Notes under the pieces: generated by a model | Seen by the model: the letters and a program-made list of their open reading frames with translations, nothing else | Database searches by the model: none | What the model was told of the DNA's origin: nothing | Part shown: piece after piece, positions 11,591-23,405 of the stretch | How the letters are laid out: each line of letters starts with the position of its first letter | Numbering within the stretch: the first letter of the stretch is position 1 | Translations under genes and position numbers: made by a program | Assembly (NCBI GenBank): GCA_911728435.2 | Contig: OU452206.1 | Coordinates: 8,586,297 to 8,650,296, forward strand | Source: Apoderus coryli | Taxonomy: Eukaryota > Arthropoda > Insecta > Coleoptera > Attelabidae | Reading direction: 5' to 3' | Length of the DNA: 64,000 nucleotides

Positions 11591-13260
11591 CTGTATAGTT
11601 AACAGCTGTCATCTGGTGAAGCTCATTAGAATTATGGAATCAAACTTTTTAGAGCTAATCAGCGTAGTTATAGAAAATATTTAAGTATAAAAACGTTTCC
11701 CTAAAGAGCTTACAGCGCTATAGGACGCTTCAAATGCACTGTTTAAATAATTTTTCAATCATAAATTTTCTAGCTTTTACACTATTTTTCAATATAAAAC
11801 TTCATATTATTAAAGAAAATGGTAAATAGTTTTATTACTTTGATGGCATAAAACATTATCATTATTATTTTGTCAGCTGGCTAGAAAATATCAACCAAGC
11901 CTCTTAATATACTTAATTGATTATTTTTGCATTCCGTTTTTTATTGTGCCGTTGCAATAGTATGGATTTTTCTAAAAATCATCATAAAATGAAATATCGA
12001 AAACAAATTTTATTAACTATAATAAACAAATACGATAAAAAATTGTCCAAAATTTTCAACCACTTGCAAATTATGAGTTTGTAGAATGTATCAGTTATTT
12101 TTATTTTACGCCAACATTTTTTTATTTTTGGATAAAATATATCTTAAGGACAAAGGAAATTATTATTGTACAAATAAATATATAGTAAGTTCTTTTTGCA
12201 AATGTGCTTACTTCAATAAAAAGCCAACAATAATCTCTTATCATTACGGGATCCCATCTGTCTTTGTGGCGTCCCTCCATTTGTGAACCTGTCTCAACTT
12301 TCTCAACCAAATTTCTTTACAAAATGCCCCTCCCTTAAATTGATTTAAAATTAAGCTTTAGTCTTAGTTGCTCAAGAAATCCAAAAATTTAGTGGTCAGT
12401 TTAAAAATGACGATTTACACCTTATTGTACATACTTTGTGTTGCAAAAAAGAAAAGGCTTATCTTGATAAATAATATACTAATAGCTGTTCCATGGATTT
12501 ATAAACAACACAATAACAATATTAATAAAAAAATAAAATATCATAAAATAAACTGAAATTCTTGCCACAAACCATATTTATATTTATTCCTATAAAGAAG
12601 TTAACCTAAATATTATATTTTGCTGTCCTCTGACATGTTAGTAACCACACTTTAGGTCTGATGATGGCTGATAGGCTGAATACGGATATATTATTATAAA
12701 AATAAAATATTTTGTGTGGCTTTGAGTTTATTTTATTTGACATATAGGTATTGCCACTTCGAGAAATTGGACAAGATTTAATTTTAAGCAATATTATAAA
12801 GAAAATATGAAATTTACATTAAAAAATTATTGAAAATGTAAAATATTTTAAAAATATACACATTTATGCCACTGAAGACAATACCTAATAAATTAATGTT
12901 TTGGACACTCTGTGTTTTAACAAACGCTGATAAATAGATAATAACCTGTGTTTAAAGTAATACTCTAATAATAAACGGAAACTTCCGCATCATTAATAGC
13001 AATTTACGAAACCGACTACCTCAGTTTATTACAAATAACGTTCATTACAGATCTGTGCGAGACAATGGCATTAAACATTTAAATGCATTTTTATTTGCAA
13101 GCACCGAATATCGATATATATATTTCAAGTTCTTGATTTTCCTTATTTCTCGTGTAATATTACCCAGTTTGTAGTGATTTAGATATTACAACGTCATTGT
13201 GTTTTAATGCAAGTCTGAATATTTCTGTTTTGTAATAAAATATAGAAATGCACTTTTCGT
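11591..13260. other. AT-rich sequence; degenerate ribozyme-like motif at 12,657
   Basis: No gene recognised. About 12,657-12,700 reads 'ctgatgatggctgataggct' followed by GAAT, a pattern like a decayed hammerhead core (see findings). The rest is unremarkable AT-rich DNA. Confidence 0.4.
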
Positions 13261-13261
13261 A

Positions 13262-13612
13262 TTTTCATTACTTTTGAAAAAGTGGCGTACATTTTTTTTT
13301 TCAATAATTTTTATTACGTATCCTCTCTAACGCCACTGAACTTAACAATTCTTATCTGGTTAGAGCCATATAAGCTCCCTATTTCTAGCAACAACGCTGC
13401 CAAATTTTAAAGAAATCGGTAAGGAGATATTTGACTTAATTAAAAACCCTTATTTATATATAAAAAAAAAACACTTTAATACAATACAAGGGTATCTTGG
13501 AGACAATGCTTTTCCGGACGTATGTTTACGGGAACTTGTTTTCATAGAATGACCTGAGAAATAACCCCCTTAAATATTGCCGCGTCTTTTTATAACACCC
13601 TGTACATAGAAC
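13262..13612. repeat. dispersed repeat shared with 28,225-28,550
   Basis: Shared words in order: 'cgtacatttttt', 'agccatataagctc', 'tatttctagcaacaacgct', 'aagaaatcggtaaggagata', 'cttggagacaatgc', 'tttccggacgtatgttta', 'atgacctgag', 'ttaaatattgccgcg' and 'aacaccctgta'. The second copy lies just upstream of the lineage C transposase, so this is probably the terminal part of that element with its CAGGGTG end. Confidence 0.75.
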
Positions 13613-14688
13613 CTTTTAGAAACTAAATTTGTTACTTGGAATACATAATATCTAAAAAGTTTCACAATTTTGAAATGCTTATTTGCATTTAAGACTTTCC
13701 TTTATTTTCATTTGACTTAACAGGAACCATCAAGTTTTCAGTCCATCATTTAATCACTAATAATAGCCTGCTGGACAATACTCGATAAAATAAAAAATAA
13801 ATTACAATTATGGTGCAAAAAATAATTAATATAAACTAAAATATTTCTTAAAAATAAAAAACAATAAAAGAACAATCGATCGATATTAAGATCAAACACT
13901 CCTCGTATTATATGTTGTTGTGCTAATACTATTTTTTTACGGGATTTGCTAAATATATTGTTTATTTGTGAAAATACGACACCTAGAACTTGTCGCAAGT
14001 AAATTTAAATTTACAGATGGTGAAACCCATTTGCCAGATTTCCACTTTGCATTACTGTGCACTTTAGCAAAAGAGTTTTATGTCCATGTGTTTTACTATA
14101 TGTACGTATAGATATGTGTGAGTGTGTTCTTGGTGCCAGAAGTGGGATTTGAGGTTATGAAAATGATGATGACGTATGCTTTCAGCAATATGGCTGGTCG
14201 TCCTTTCCGGAATGCGGTCGCTGGATCCATTTGCCAGATTAAATTTGTGATTCATCGCGGCGGAACGGCGAGTTGTCACATATGTCGGGACCAGGCGGCA
14301 TCATGGGGAACAGGCTAAGTGGATAGTTTGACTTCGCTACTTTAATAATCATATGAATATATTAGACATAGTTATTCATGACATGTATATGTATTATATT
14401 ACTGACTTCTCTATTAAAGCGAATTGGGACAATTTTAAGAATTTATATTTTAGACAGCCATTTATAAATATCATTGATACATATTTATATTTCCATGTAG
14501 ATTACTACGTTTATCATAAACCGCTGTTGGTATTTCAAATTCCCGGGTAGTGTGTGTGTATGTAAACATTGGGGCAAATGCAGAGCTACTTTGGACGATG
14601 ACCGATACCTTAGACATCCACCAAAATTATGCTGCTGTTAACGCAAATCGAAAGTTCAGCGGAAGGAGAAAAAACTTTTGAGCAATTG
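13613..14688. other. mostly AT-rich; GC-richer patch 14,120-14,320
   Basis: The patch at 14,120-14,320 is less AT-rich, and both strands have short open frames (66 and 71 codons). I cannot assign a protein family to either. No other feature seen. Confidence 0.35.
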
Positions 14689-14689
14689 C

Positions 14690-15510
14690 TTCTCAAAAAC
14701 TTAATGGCCTTAGTAAATGGTACACCTTCATCTCGGTCGGTCGATCGCGATCTGCTCCCAGTTGTTCTTCACATCTAAGCCACACTTCTCCATGTTCTTT
14801 TGCTGCCCTCTATGATTTCGTGAGCCGACCTTAAGCTGTGAATAAATGATTCTCTTGGGAAGGCGTTCCTTTGGCATGGGGATTATGAGGCCAGTCCATC
14901 TCAGCTAGTGCCTGACAATCATCGCCTCAATGCTAGTTGTTTCAGCTTCCTCCAGAACGCTGATGTTTATTCATCGGACTTGCCATCTAATTCCAAGAAA
15001 TATCAAAGACATCGTTGATGATACTTCTCTGGGGTTTTTAAATACCTCCGATAAGGGGTACAAAATTAACAGCTTTACGTAAGGGTAGGAACTACAATAG
15101 CATTATATACACTCTCTACTTGGTTCGAACGTCAATGTTATAATTATCGATTACTTTCATCCTCAGACGGTCAAAAGATGCACTTGCCCATCTTATACGA
15201 TGCTGAATCTCATCATCGAAATTCGCGGTCGCCGCGAAAATGCTGCCAAGGTAAGATAAACTCTGTTCTGAAGTCTGTCTCCGTTAACTCGAATATGTGG
15301 TGGGACAGCCAGCATATGTATGCGCTGTTAAATGCATTTAGTATATATTTGTTTAGTAGGTCCTGAAAATGTTCCTTCCGCTGGGAACCAATTGACGTGC
15401 AGAAGACGAGAGCCATCCTTCGTTTGCAGTGGGTTAAAACTCTGTGCAGAGGGGCCGTAAAGAGACTTGGTGGCATGGGAGAGACGTTTTTTGATGTTTT
15501 ATGATGATGC
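14690..15510 (-). pseudogene. non-LTR retrotransposon RT C-terminal remnant
   Basis: Minus-strand protein blocks, in order: 'ICWLSHHIRVNGDRLQNRV' and 'YLTLAAFSRRPRISMMRF', then 'FLGIRWQVR', 'ISVLEEAETTSIEAMIVRH', 'LRWTGLIIPMPKERLPKRII', 'YSQLKVGSRNHRGQQK' and 'WEQIAIDRPR'. These are the post-palm, C-terminal blocks of a widespread LINE family of arthropods and other invertebrates, in which 'ILGIRW...A..TSIEAMI...LRWAGH..RMP..RLPKRI' is diagnostic. Stops and frameshifts are frequent, the FADD box and endonuclease are absent, and the copy is old. The exact clade is not resolved. Confidence 0.8.
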
Positions 15511-16640
15511 AAAAAGAAAAAGACGAAGATCGGTATCGGATCTGCAGTAGGTAGGTAATTACGACAGATGAAGTTTACGAAATACCAATTTTAAATCATG
15601 AAGGGACAGAAAATCGAGAGGTTAAAATTTAGGTTTATTACTTAGAATTAACTAATCTTTCATGTAAAATAATCTACTATAAAATTTCAAATAAAAATAA
15701 ATTTAATAGAATCGTAGAAAAAAAGTTTTGTGCAATATGTGCAAAAGCATATTTCATTGCATGATTGCAACTCCAGAGTTCATCGCGAGCTGCAAACCTC
15801 GTCCAACAGATGAGCAATATCAGCTCATTTAAACTGAGTTGACGTAATCACGTCCCACCCCCTTACTATTGGATGCTCACGTTAGTAATAAAAATCTCTT
15901 CCTAATTGGTATCTTCAGTATTCATTAACATTTTTCGTTAATGTTTAGGAGAAGGATCAGTTCGATTAGTTAGTAGGCTTAAAGTCCGAGAAGAACATCT
16001 CTTGGCGTGCGCATACCCACCGCTTCTCAGCTGATTAGCACGTGTGTGAAATGAAGGTTAAATGATTGTTAAACGTACAGTCACAGTTTATACAGTTGGT
16101 TCTCATCATGTCGGTACGTCTCATCTTCATGTCTTCAAAGCAATTCGCCGCCAGCATTGTTATAGTATAGTATCCTATAGTATATATAGATATAGTATAT
16201 ATAGATATAGTATAATAGTGGAGCTTCTTATAGTATTTATTATTCTATGGTACAGTCATAGAATAATAACTATAAACTGTGGTACAGTGCCAGGCTGTTT
16301 CGACACGCGACGCAATATTTATTTTGCAGTTTTTTTGAGTTAAATATTTTTTGTGTGTGTATTTCGGACGTATCGATAAATTTTATTGTTCCATAAACTC
16401 CGTTTGGGTTGGTTTGTTTAATATATTGTTTTTACCACTTGTTCATTAATTTACTTAACTGACACCTTAATTAGATGTCATAATCCAGCTGCATGCTTTC
16501 CTTCTGCCACAATAAGGCCCAGTTACCTGAAATTTTGTATTTTCGGTAGGTATTTTTATTATTTAAGCATTCGTTTTTTTAATTGTTCAGGCTAACTAAA
16601 AATAGGTTTCCATTTTGTTTGGCAAATATGATATTTTTAT
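15511..16640. other. unassigned sequence with TATAG simple repeat
   Basis: Between 16,160 and 16,275 there is a 'tatagtatatatagatatag' simple-sequence patch and an imperfect inverted repeat around 'attctatggtacagtcatagaat'. 15,760-16,060 is less AT-rich but shows no recognisable exon. Confidence 0.45.
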
Positions 16641-16659
16641 TTAGTTTTGACCCTTTTGA

Positions 16660-16915
16660 TACCCTTCACCTACGCTATATGAGTCCCAAAATCTAATTAG
16701 GGCATCGCCATATTTCATAGTATTTTTGTACACAAATTTGGGTAAAATTCGTTGAGCCGTCTTTTAGTTATCGTTGGCTCAACAAAATGACAAACAGATT
16801 TCTTTTAAACTTGCTTATTTGGATCTAAAGTGACCCAAAACACGTATTTGCGATGAGGAAAAAAATAAATAAAAAATTCATAAAACCAATAGCTCTTTGC
16901 TTCTTAATATACAAT
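16660..16915. repeat. dispersed repeat R3, copy 2
   Basis: It matches 7,840-8,025 and 45,760-45,990: 'acaaatttgggtaaaattcgttgag', 'aaagtgacccaaaacacgtatttgcg', A-run, 'cataaaaccaatagct'. Confidence 0.65.
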
Positions 16916-18780
16916 ATTTTAACAAGAGAGTAGAGTTGAGAAGATGTAGATCTATTGTATTGAGGGTTGGGTATTCTCATTATTAATTATAGTATAGTAA
17001 TAGTATTAATTATTAATATAAAAATAAATGTTAATATTCAAAAGTGTGTTTTTATTTCTCTGAATCTCCCTAACATACCCGTAAAAACCTGTAAAAATAT
17101 TTTTAAAATCAAATGGCCAGCACAGATTTCTCTATATTTACTCTTTTTGCAACTACTGTTCAATGCCTTTCTTTACCTTTTAAGATCTTTCGTAAATTGC
17201 ACATTCATATAGACGTCAGTGACATTACAAAGTAACCCAAATTTGTTTGAAAGTACGGGCCTGCTACTCCTTGCAATTGACAGACTATTGCTTGGCAAAC
17301 GAATTTGTGACAACGAAAGGAATGCGGCCAAAAAAATCGTATATTGTCAAATTTAACTACAAAAAATAACTAGTTCTAGAAAAGAAGTAATATTAACTTG
17401 AAAGTCGATTTTTTACAATTAAATATAATAATAATGAAAAAAGCTCAGCATTTTTAAGTGGTTTTTTTTTTTATTTTTATTTAATAACTAACATTTTTAC
17501 CACTGAATATTAAAATAGGGAAACGAAATTACGATCTTCTGTAAAATCGGCAATACCACGCGAATAGGTGGTTAGACGCCGACTGAATGATCCTAATTGG
17601 TGAGTAGACCCTCGCACGTTTTGTCGCCATGCGGGTGTTCAAATCGCAATTGGTGGAAACTGAGTTCTTCCCCGGAATTGTTGCCGCCCCTCGTAGTAAT
17701 ATTGAATCAGCCAGTGGAAGAGTGGTGTTATTATTTATAATTTTGTTATCGTGTATGAGTTGTAATATTATCAAATATTATATCAAATTATTATTGTATA
17801 TTTAGTGTTCTGTTACTTTAGTGTTTTAGGTTCAAAACAATTTTTCTTTGTTCTTGTAGAAATATAAGCTTACACATTGTTTGTTGTTTATTAAGGCATC
17901 AAAACTGGAAATTTTTATTGAATCTACTTAGAATTTTGGTATTTTAAAGATTAACAACATAATCGTGACAAAAGTTAACATTATACCAAAATTACAGAGT
18001 GTCCAAAAATCCTCAGAACAATAAATTTTTCAATACCGTTCTCGATTTTTGATATTTCTGAAACTGAAATTATTAAGTCTCGTATATCATTTAAAAGGAA
18101 CAAAAATAAGCAATTTTATTGGCTAAAAAAATCAGGGTAGTTCGATTTAAAAAAAAAACAGCTCTTAAAACGCCTCCGTATATGTGCGACTTAAACCCAA
18201 TATAGTTAACTTACGCAAAACTTAAATTATATATATAAGAACCCGCAATACAACCGGAAATTTCAACCTAACTACATTAAAAGAAGTTATTAATATCCAG
18301 TAATGATAGGAATAGTTTTTGCAGACATGTTAAGGAGTTGGAAGAAGAATTTTGGAGGAAATTGAACACATTACAATAACTTTACGACAAGATGACGACA
18401 GCGATACTGCTGATAATGATGATGCTCAAATTGACGAAATCTAACAGATCGCCACCTTCTATAAAGTAATACTAATTATGATCGGTATATTTAATTCAAA
18501 TATTTAAAACAGTTAATTATAGTTTCTAAACGTGACTTAAAGCAACAAAAAGATCCAAGATATTTTAATTATTTTCGATAAGTGTTAAGTTGTTTTAGAT
18601 TTTTTTGTTTAACTCAAGCAAGATTACCAAAGAATTTAATTTGTTTCGTTAAGTTGTTTTCGAATGTTTCTGTTTTTTATTTTCATTTTTGGTATGAAAA
18701 CTTTAATATATATTTGAAATAAAATAAATAAAAAGATTTGAAATGGGCTTGTTTAACAAAACAAGACTTAAAATCCGAGA
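16916..18780. other. AT-rich stretch; unassigned frame 17,529-17,774
   Basis: A less AT-rich patch (17,530-17,720) holds an 81-codon minus-strand frame with no recognised domain. Otherwise nothing supported. Confidence 0.35.
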
Positions 18781-18877
18781 GTTTGTCTGTCAACCACTAT
18801 ACTTTCACCAGACGGCCGTTTCGTCGATCCACGACTCATCAGTGGTGATCGGTCAGTAGTTGACAGCCAAACTCTCG
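18781..18877 (-). ncRNA. hammerhead ribozyme with extended stem I
   Basis: On the minus strand every invariant part of a hammerhead is present and correctly ordered. They are stem I 5' strand TCACCA (18,843-18,848); core CTGATGA (18,836-18,842); stem II GTCG-TGGAT-CGAC (18,823-18,835, four perfect pairs); core GAAA (18,819-18,822); a very short stem III segment CGGCCG (18,813-18,818); the cleavage triplet GTC (18,811-18,813); and stem I 3' strand TGGTGA (18,805-18,810), six perfect pairs. Outside it, stem I extends through an internal loop to TGTCAAC/GTTGACA and GAGAGTTTG/CAAACTCTC (18,778-18,877). Stem III is self-complementary and too short to form a good hairpin, which in Penelope-like elements and retrozymes goes with cleavage as a dimer. 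Predicted cleavage is between 18,811 and 18,810. The host element is not recognised. Confidence 0.85.
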
Positions 18878-18879
18878 TA

Positions 18880-20150
18880 AATAATGTGGTATATACCCCC
18901 CACGGTATATATTTGAAATATATGCGATCCCGCTTAAGGGAGTATCGGCGCGTCTATGTGTTGGTATAGTTGCTTTATGGGGTCAGAGACCTCGCAGGCA
19001 GCCGATATAGGAACTGTTGTTCACTCGGCGTACTACCAACGATAAAACTAGATGTCGCCAAACACATCCTTTTAAATAAAAAGATGTTCTCGTTGTTTAC
19101 ATTTCAGCGCCGAAAATTTGCAAATTTGTCGATTATGTTGTGCTGATATAAAGTTACGATATCAATGTGTAATTATTATGCTTCAAACATGTTTGTAAAA
19201 TTGCGTTTTTCTGTAGGCTTTTCAATTGCTAATATAAGCATACCTATTATTATTTTTATATAATGGCATATTATTATTTTGGATAATTTTTTTAATATTA
19301 GCTTGTATATAACATAATATAAATTAACTTTTCGAGTTAACTATGGGCTGAACCATATTATTTATTCAATATTTATTCAACGAGTATGTTTGGAATCCAT
19401 ATATTTACTAATGACAAGAAATTTATGCGTTTTGGAAATTCCGCAATAATAGTAACCAACATATAGGTAGTGAAACAATAGCAATTGTCGAGATATATCT
19501 AATAACAACTGGCGGCATAATAATAAAAATATGCAAAAGCAGGAAATTCGGGCGGCGGGCGAATTGCGACCGCCACTACCGCCACCAAAGCAGAGACCGA
19601 TTGATATACAGTCGGACGATACGAAATTAGAGGAAACCACCGCCTATTATTTAAAGAGCACACAATAGCGGCAGGAAAGCACATGTTAAGTTTAGTTTGT
19701 TAATTACGACGGTATACACAATGGTTGCGTTCCGCGCACCGCTCCCGACCGGAAATGTGACGCTCGTTGGTCGCCGTTAACGGCGGGCGGTGGCGGTTAC
19801 GGCGGACGGTAGGTGCCCGCCATACCAGTCTAACTTTATGGTAATGGTTAAAAATGAAATGCCATAGGCGCTGCCAGAATGTAGAAAATACACAAAAATT
19901 AATTATGGACAAATTATTAAACACTACTTGTAACGAATATTTACGAAACAATTTGGTGAAGAGTATACATGGCGGGAGGCGGTAAGATTTTCCATCCAGG
20001 AATGTTTTGGAGTTAATTAGATTCGTAAATGTTTTTCTTTCTTTGATTATCATAATCAGCATTCCCTGGCTAACGAGTATCAATTACTTCAACTCAGGGA
20101 ATGTCACAGTTTGATTATAACCTATTAAAGATACATTCTAGTAAAAAATA
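18880..20150. other. unassigned; GC-rich patch 19,540-19,830
   Basis: 19,540-19,830 is much richer in CG than its surroundings ('gccgttaacggcgggcggtg') and holds minus-strand frames of 87 and 127 codons without recognised domains. It could be a promoter-proximal or untranslated part of a host gene outside the visible model. 18,880-19,080 lies on the 5' side of the ribozyme and may belong to its host element. Confidence 0.35.
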
Positions 20151-20154
20151 TACT

Positions 20155-21770
20155 AATAATAATAATCTTTATTGGCCATTAATCAATATAAAATATATAC
20201 ATTGGCAAGTCATAAATATACGAATAATTTGTATAGAACATGTCACATTATAATAAATAAAATCTTAAACGCTATCATCACAACGACTGTACAAAACTCT
20301 TGCAGAGTATAAAAACAATTTTCAACTAGAAATAATTTCAGTCTGCTCTTAAAAACATTTTCAGTTGCTGAGTTTTTGATAGAAGAGGGCAACATGTTAA
20401 AATAGCTTATGCCAGAGTAATGCGGCGACTTCCTGTAAAACTCATGATAATGCCTAGGTAATAGTAGTTGGTTTCGACCCCTAGTAGCGTAACCATGTTG
20501 CGAGCCGTTCACTGGAAACAAAGTGCGATTCTTGAATATATAAGGAAGTAATTTAAAGAGATAAATGCAGGCCACTGTTAGCATCCTTTCACTTTGAAAA
20601 GTGCCCCGACAAGAGAAGCCGAATGGCAGACCAAAGATAGTCCGCAATATCCGCTTCTGAATCACAAACACCCGACTCACTTCACAAGACCTGCCCTTGG
20701 ATACTATATTATATGAAATCGCAGAGTAAACAAGAGAATAATATATTGTTATTAGGGCTGCAGTATTCATATGACCCCTCAGAGAATAAATAAAGTAAGC
20801 CTGTTGGGATAGCTTACCACATACGACATCTAGGTGATGTAGCCAAGTCAATTTCTCATCAACAGTCAGACCCAAGATCTTCACAGACTGTGACCAGGGC
20901 AAGATGCTGCTTCCAAACTGTACATCGAAGTCTAGTGATGATTTGTATCTGTTAAATTGAAGCAGAACTGTTTTATCATGGTTAACCATCAATCGGTTAT
21001 CATGGCACCACGAATCAAAAGCTCGTAATGTAGATGAAATCTTTCCTTGAAGAATTTTAGGGTCCCTGTCCGTTATGATTAAAGATGTATCATCCGCGTA
21101 TATAAATGGTCTTGCAAAGGTAAGCCGCTGAGGCAAGTCATTAACAAATAAAAGGAAAAGAAGGGGGCCCAGGACACTTCCCTGAGGAGTGCCGATATTA
21201 ATGTCCTCATAATCAAATAACTCTGAGTCTATCCTGACACGAAATCTACGCTGATTCAAGTATGAAAAGATCCAGTCGTTGACGTTTCCCCTCACACCCA
21301 TACAGGATAGCTTGTTCGACACAAACTGCTTATCAACCGTATCAAATGCCTTTGATAGGTCAAAGAATAAGGCAACAACATATTCTCCCCCATCAGTACG
21401 GTCTTGGATATATTGGACAAAGTCAGTAATGCATGTTTCCGTTGAAAACCCCTTCCGAAAACCATGCTGACAATCCGTTAAAACTTGAGTGGCAGTTAAA
21501 AAATTAAAAATTTGGTTCGACATGACCGTCTCAAAAATCTTAGAAATTACACCCAATAAAGCTATGGGCCTGTAGTTTTCAGTATCCGTACTGTCGCCCT
21601 CTTTATATACAGGGATGACAACTACGTTCTTAAGTTCTGTTGGAAAAACACCGCTCGAAACGGAACTGTTGACCAGCTCACCCAGAATCGTCGCAAACTC
21701 GTCGATACAATTTTTTATCAGAAAAGGGGGTAATTGATCTTCCCCTTCCACATGTTTCTTAAATATTTTT
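20155..21770 (-). mobile_element. 5'-truncated non-LTR retrotransposon with (ATT)n tail
   Basis: A minus-strand LINE. Its 3' end has CCAATAAAGA followed by a short ATT repeat (plus strand 20,155-20,172). The 5' break is at about 21,770, just ahead of the RT domain. The RT frame is fully open, so this is among the youngest elements in the window. Confidence 0.85.
20243..21751 (-). CDS. LINE reverse transcriptase, near-complete RT domain
   Basis: A 502-codon open frame with no stops. It has RT motif 1 'NVVVIPVYKEGD' (about 42-53), 'NYRPIALLGVISKIFE' (59-74), 'CQHGFRKGFSTETCI' (94-108), first catalytic Asp in FFDLSKAFDTVD (129-140), 'GTPQGSVLGPLLFLLFVNDL' (187-206), the catalytic YADD (218-221), 'MVNHDKTVLLQF' and 'VKILGLTVDEKLTW'. 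The C-terminal region has 'HGYATRGRNQ' and 'GISYFNMLPSSIKN', found near the end of Jockey-like ORF2. The apurinic endonuclease domain and ORF1 are missing because of 5' truncation. Just upstream the protein continues one frame over, so the AUG is not native. All three catalytic aspartates are intact. Confidence 0.92.
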   Translation of the reverse strand: MEGEDQLPPFLIKNCIDEFATILGELVNSSVSSGVFPTELKNVVVIPVYKEGDSTDTENYRPIALLGVISKIFETVMSNQIFNFLTATQVLTDCQHGFRKGFSTETCITDFVQYIQDRTDGGEYVVALFFDLSKAFDTVDKQFVSNKLSCMGVRGNVNDWIFSYLNQRRFRVRIDSELFDYEDINIGTPQGSVLGPLLFLLFVNDLPQRLTFARPFIYADDTSLIITDRDPKILQGKISSTLRAFDSWCHDNRLMVNHDKTVLLQFNRYKSSLDFDVQFGSSILPWSQSVKILGLTVDEKLTWLHHLDVVCGKLSQQAYFIYSLRGHMNTAALITIYYSLVYSAISYNIVSKGRSCEVSRVFVIQKRILRTIFGLPFGFSCRGTFQSERMLTVACIYLFKLLPYIFKNRTLFPVNGSQHGYATRGRNQLLLPRHYHEFYRKSPHYSGISYFNMLPSSIKNSATENVFKSRLKLFLVENCFYTLQEFCTVVVMIAFKILFIIM

Positions 21771-21865
21771 CACAAGAAGTATCTTCTTCTCTTTCGACTT
21801 GAATTTAATAATTCACACCTAACGGTAACACGTCAGACCAGACATGTTTCGAAGACACATATTCC

Positions 21866-22085
21866 CATTATCAGTAGTAGAATTATCTTAAATTATGCAT
21901 ACAGAAATAGGCAGATCAAGTAATGCATTCTAAAATCAATTTGTGGAGAAAATGTTTTTAAGTTAAACGTTAGTTTTTAATCTTAAAAAAACCTGTTCCT
22001 CCTCAAATTTATTTTAGAATGCACTATTTGGTCTCTATTTCTGTATTCATAATTTGAGATTATTTTATCACTGATGATGGGGACT
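21866..22085. repeat. short inverted repeat (foldback)
   Basis: 'cccattatcagtagtagaat...gcatacagaaatag...gcattctaaaat' (21,866-21,960) returns reverse-complemented at about 22,000-22,085 ('attttagaatgcactatttg...ctgtattcat...ctgatgatgggg'). The arms are about 85 bp with a loop of about 45 bp. It is probably a small MITE. Confidence 0.75.
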
Positions 22086-22635
22086 TTTATTTCAATTTCA
22101 ATATATCATTCCACTGGAAAATGGATTTCTCCAAAATAAATTACTGCTTTTTCTAAAAAAACTTTTAAATCAACTGCTGATCTGGAACCTCTCGCACACC
22201 TGATATAAACTTAAGTAACCTGTGTTGTATAAATATATTTCTTCTGTGCGTGGGAGTTTATGTGAAACTAACAAAGAAAATAAGCTTCTGCAACAACAAT
22301 ATGGGAAATGCTTCATCTAAAAGCTTATTTGCATTATGCTTTTTATGTTTACTAGACATTAAAGTTTTAGTTTCGTAACTTCATATTGTAATCAGTGGTA
22401 GTTGTGGTCTATACTTTCTAGTAGTTATACGCTCATTCCCAATGACTTATGACAGATTTATTTTTACTCGTGTTTTTCATATTTTTAGGAGTATGTTATG
22501 TTTTGCAGCTGATCGATATTATATTGTTGTATACAGAGTTCATTATGGTTGCAACAAACGAAAACTGGAGTTTCCTGCAAACAATTCAAGCATTTTTTGC
22601 CATTGAACACATGTCCGCAATGCTTCGAGTCCAAA

Positions 22636-23405
22636 TTTCCCATTGAGTGGCCTTCAAGATCACCGGATTTGAATCCGCTCGACTTCTTTTTATAGGGGTA
22701 CATGAGACAATTGGTTTACAGTGTACCAATTAGAGTTCGTGCAGCTCTTAGGGAAATAAGAAACCATCATGATATCTTTATTAGAACTGCAAATTCATTA
22801 GTTGAAAGATGTAGAATGTGCATTACTGTCAACGGAGGGCAATTTAAACAGTTGTTATGCATTTTCTTATTTTAATTTCGAGTTTATTTTTTTTTTATTG
22901 TTAAATTTTTAATTGTACTGATAGGCCTTAAAGTTTGTTGTTAAATAATTTGTTATTATTAAATCGATTTTCACGGCAACTTTGATTTTTCATTTGGTTT
23001 TCTGGTAAACGTTATTTTGATTTAAATCTACCATTAACTTTCAATTTATCGGTTTCCATAAAAATGGTAGAAATCACAACATCGACGTAATTAAGTTTTT
23101 TGTAGCTTATAAGTTGCTCTTTTCAAAAAAGTAATAAATTAAAATAATGCGGCTTGTCAAAGCTGTCTTTAATTAATTTATGTGTAAAATTTAGCCAAAT
23201 TCCCCCTATATCTACGCCAATGAACAGTTAATGAAAGTCAAAATAATGCAGATTATTTGAGGTTATCGGTCTTCAAATGCATGTAAAATTTTGTCAAAAT
23301 CGGTTAGCTAGTTTTTGAGAAATGACCAAAAAAGTTAATTTGACCACTAAATTTGGATAACGAAGCATTTGCGGACATGGGATCAATGGCAAAAAACGCT
23401 TAAAT
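22636..23405 (+). mobile_element. DDE_3 element, lineage B copy 2 (5'-truncated)
   Basis: It begins inside the transposase at 'tcccattgagtgg' and gives PIEWPSRSPDLNPLDFFL (third catalytic Asp), then 'GYMRQLVYSVPI', 'ALREIRNHHDIFIRTANSLV' and the C-terminal 'ERCRMCITVNGGQFKQLL', ending near 22,862. In copy 1 this C-terminal part is more damaged. The downstream non-coding part (22,870-23,405) aligns with 10,505-10,561 and 11,097-11,560, and lacks the piggyBac MITE that splits copy 1. Confidence 0.85.

Noticed and set aside
22449..22646. 65-codon hydrophobic frame directly before lineage B copy 2
   Set aside because: I compared it with the N-terminal part of the transposase family and found no convincing match; treated as unrelated flank.
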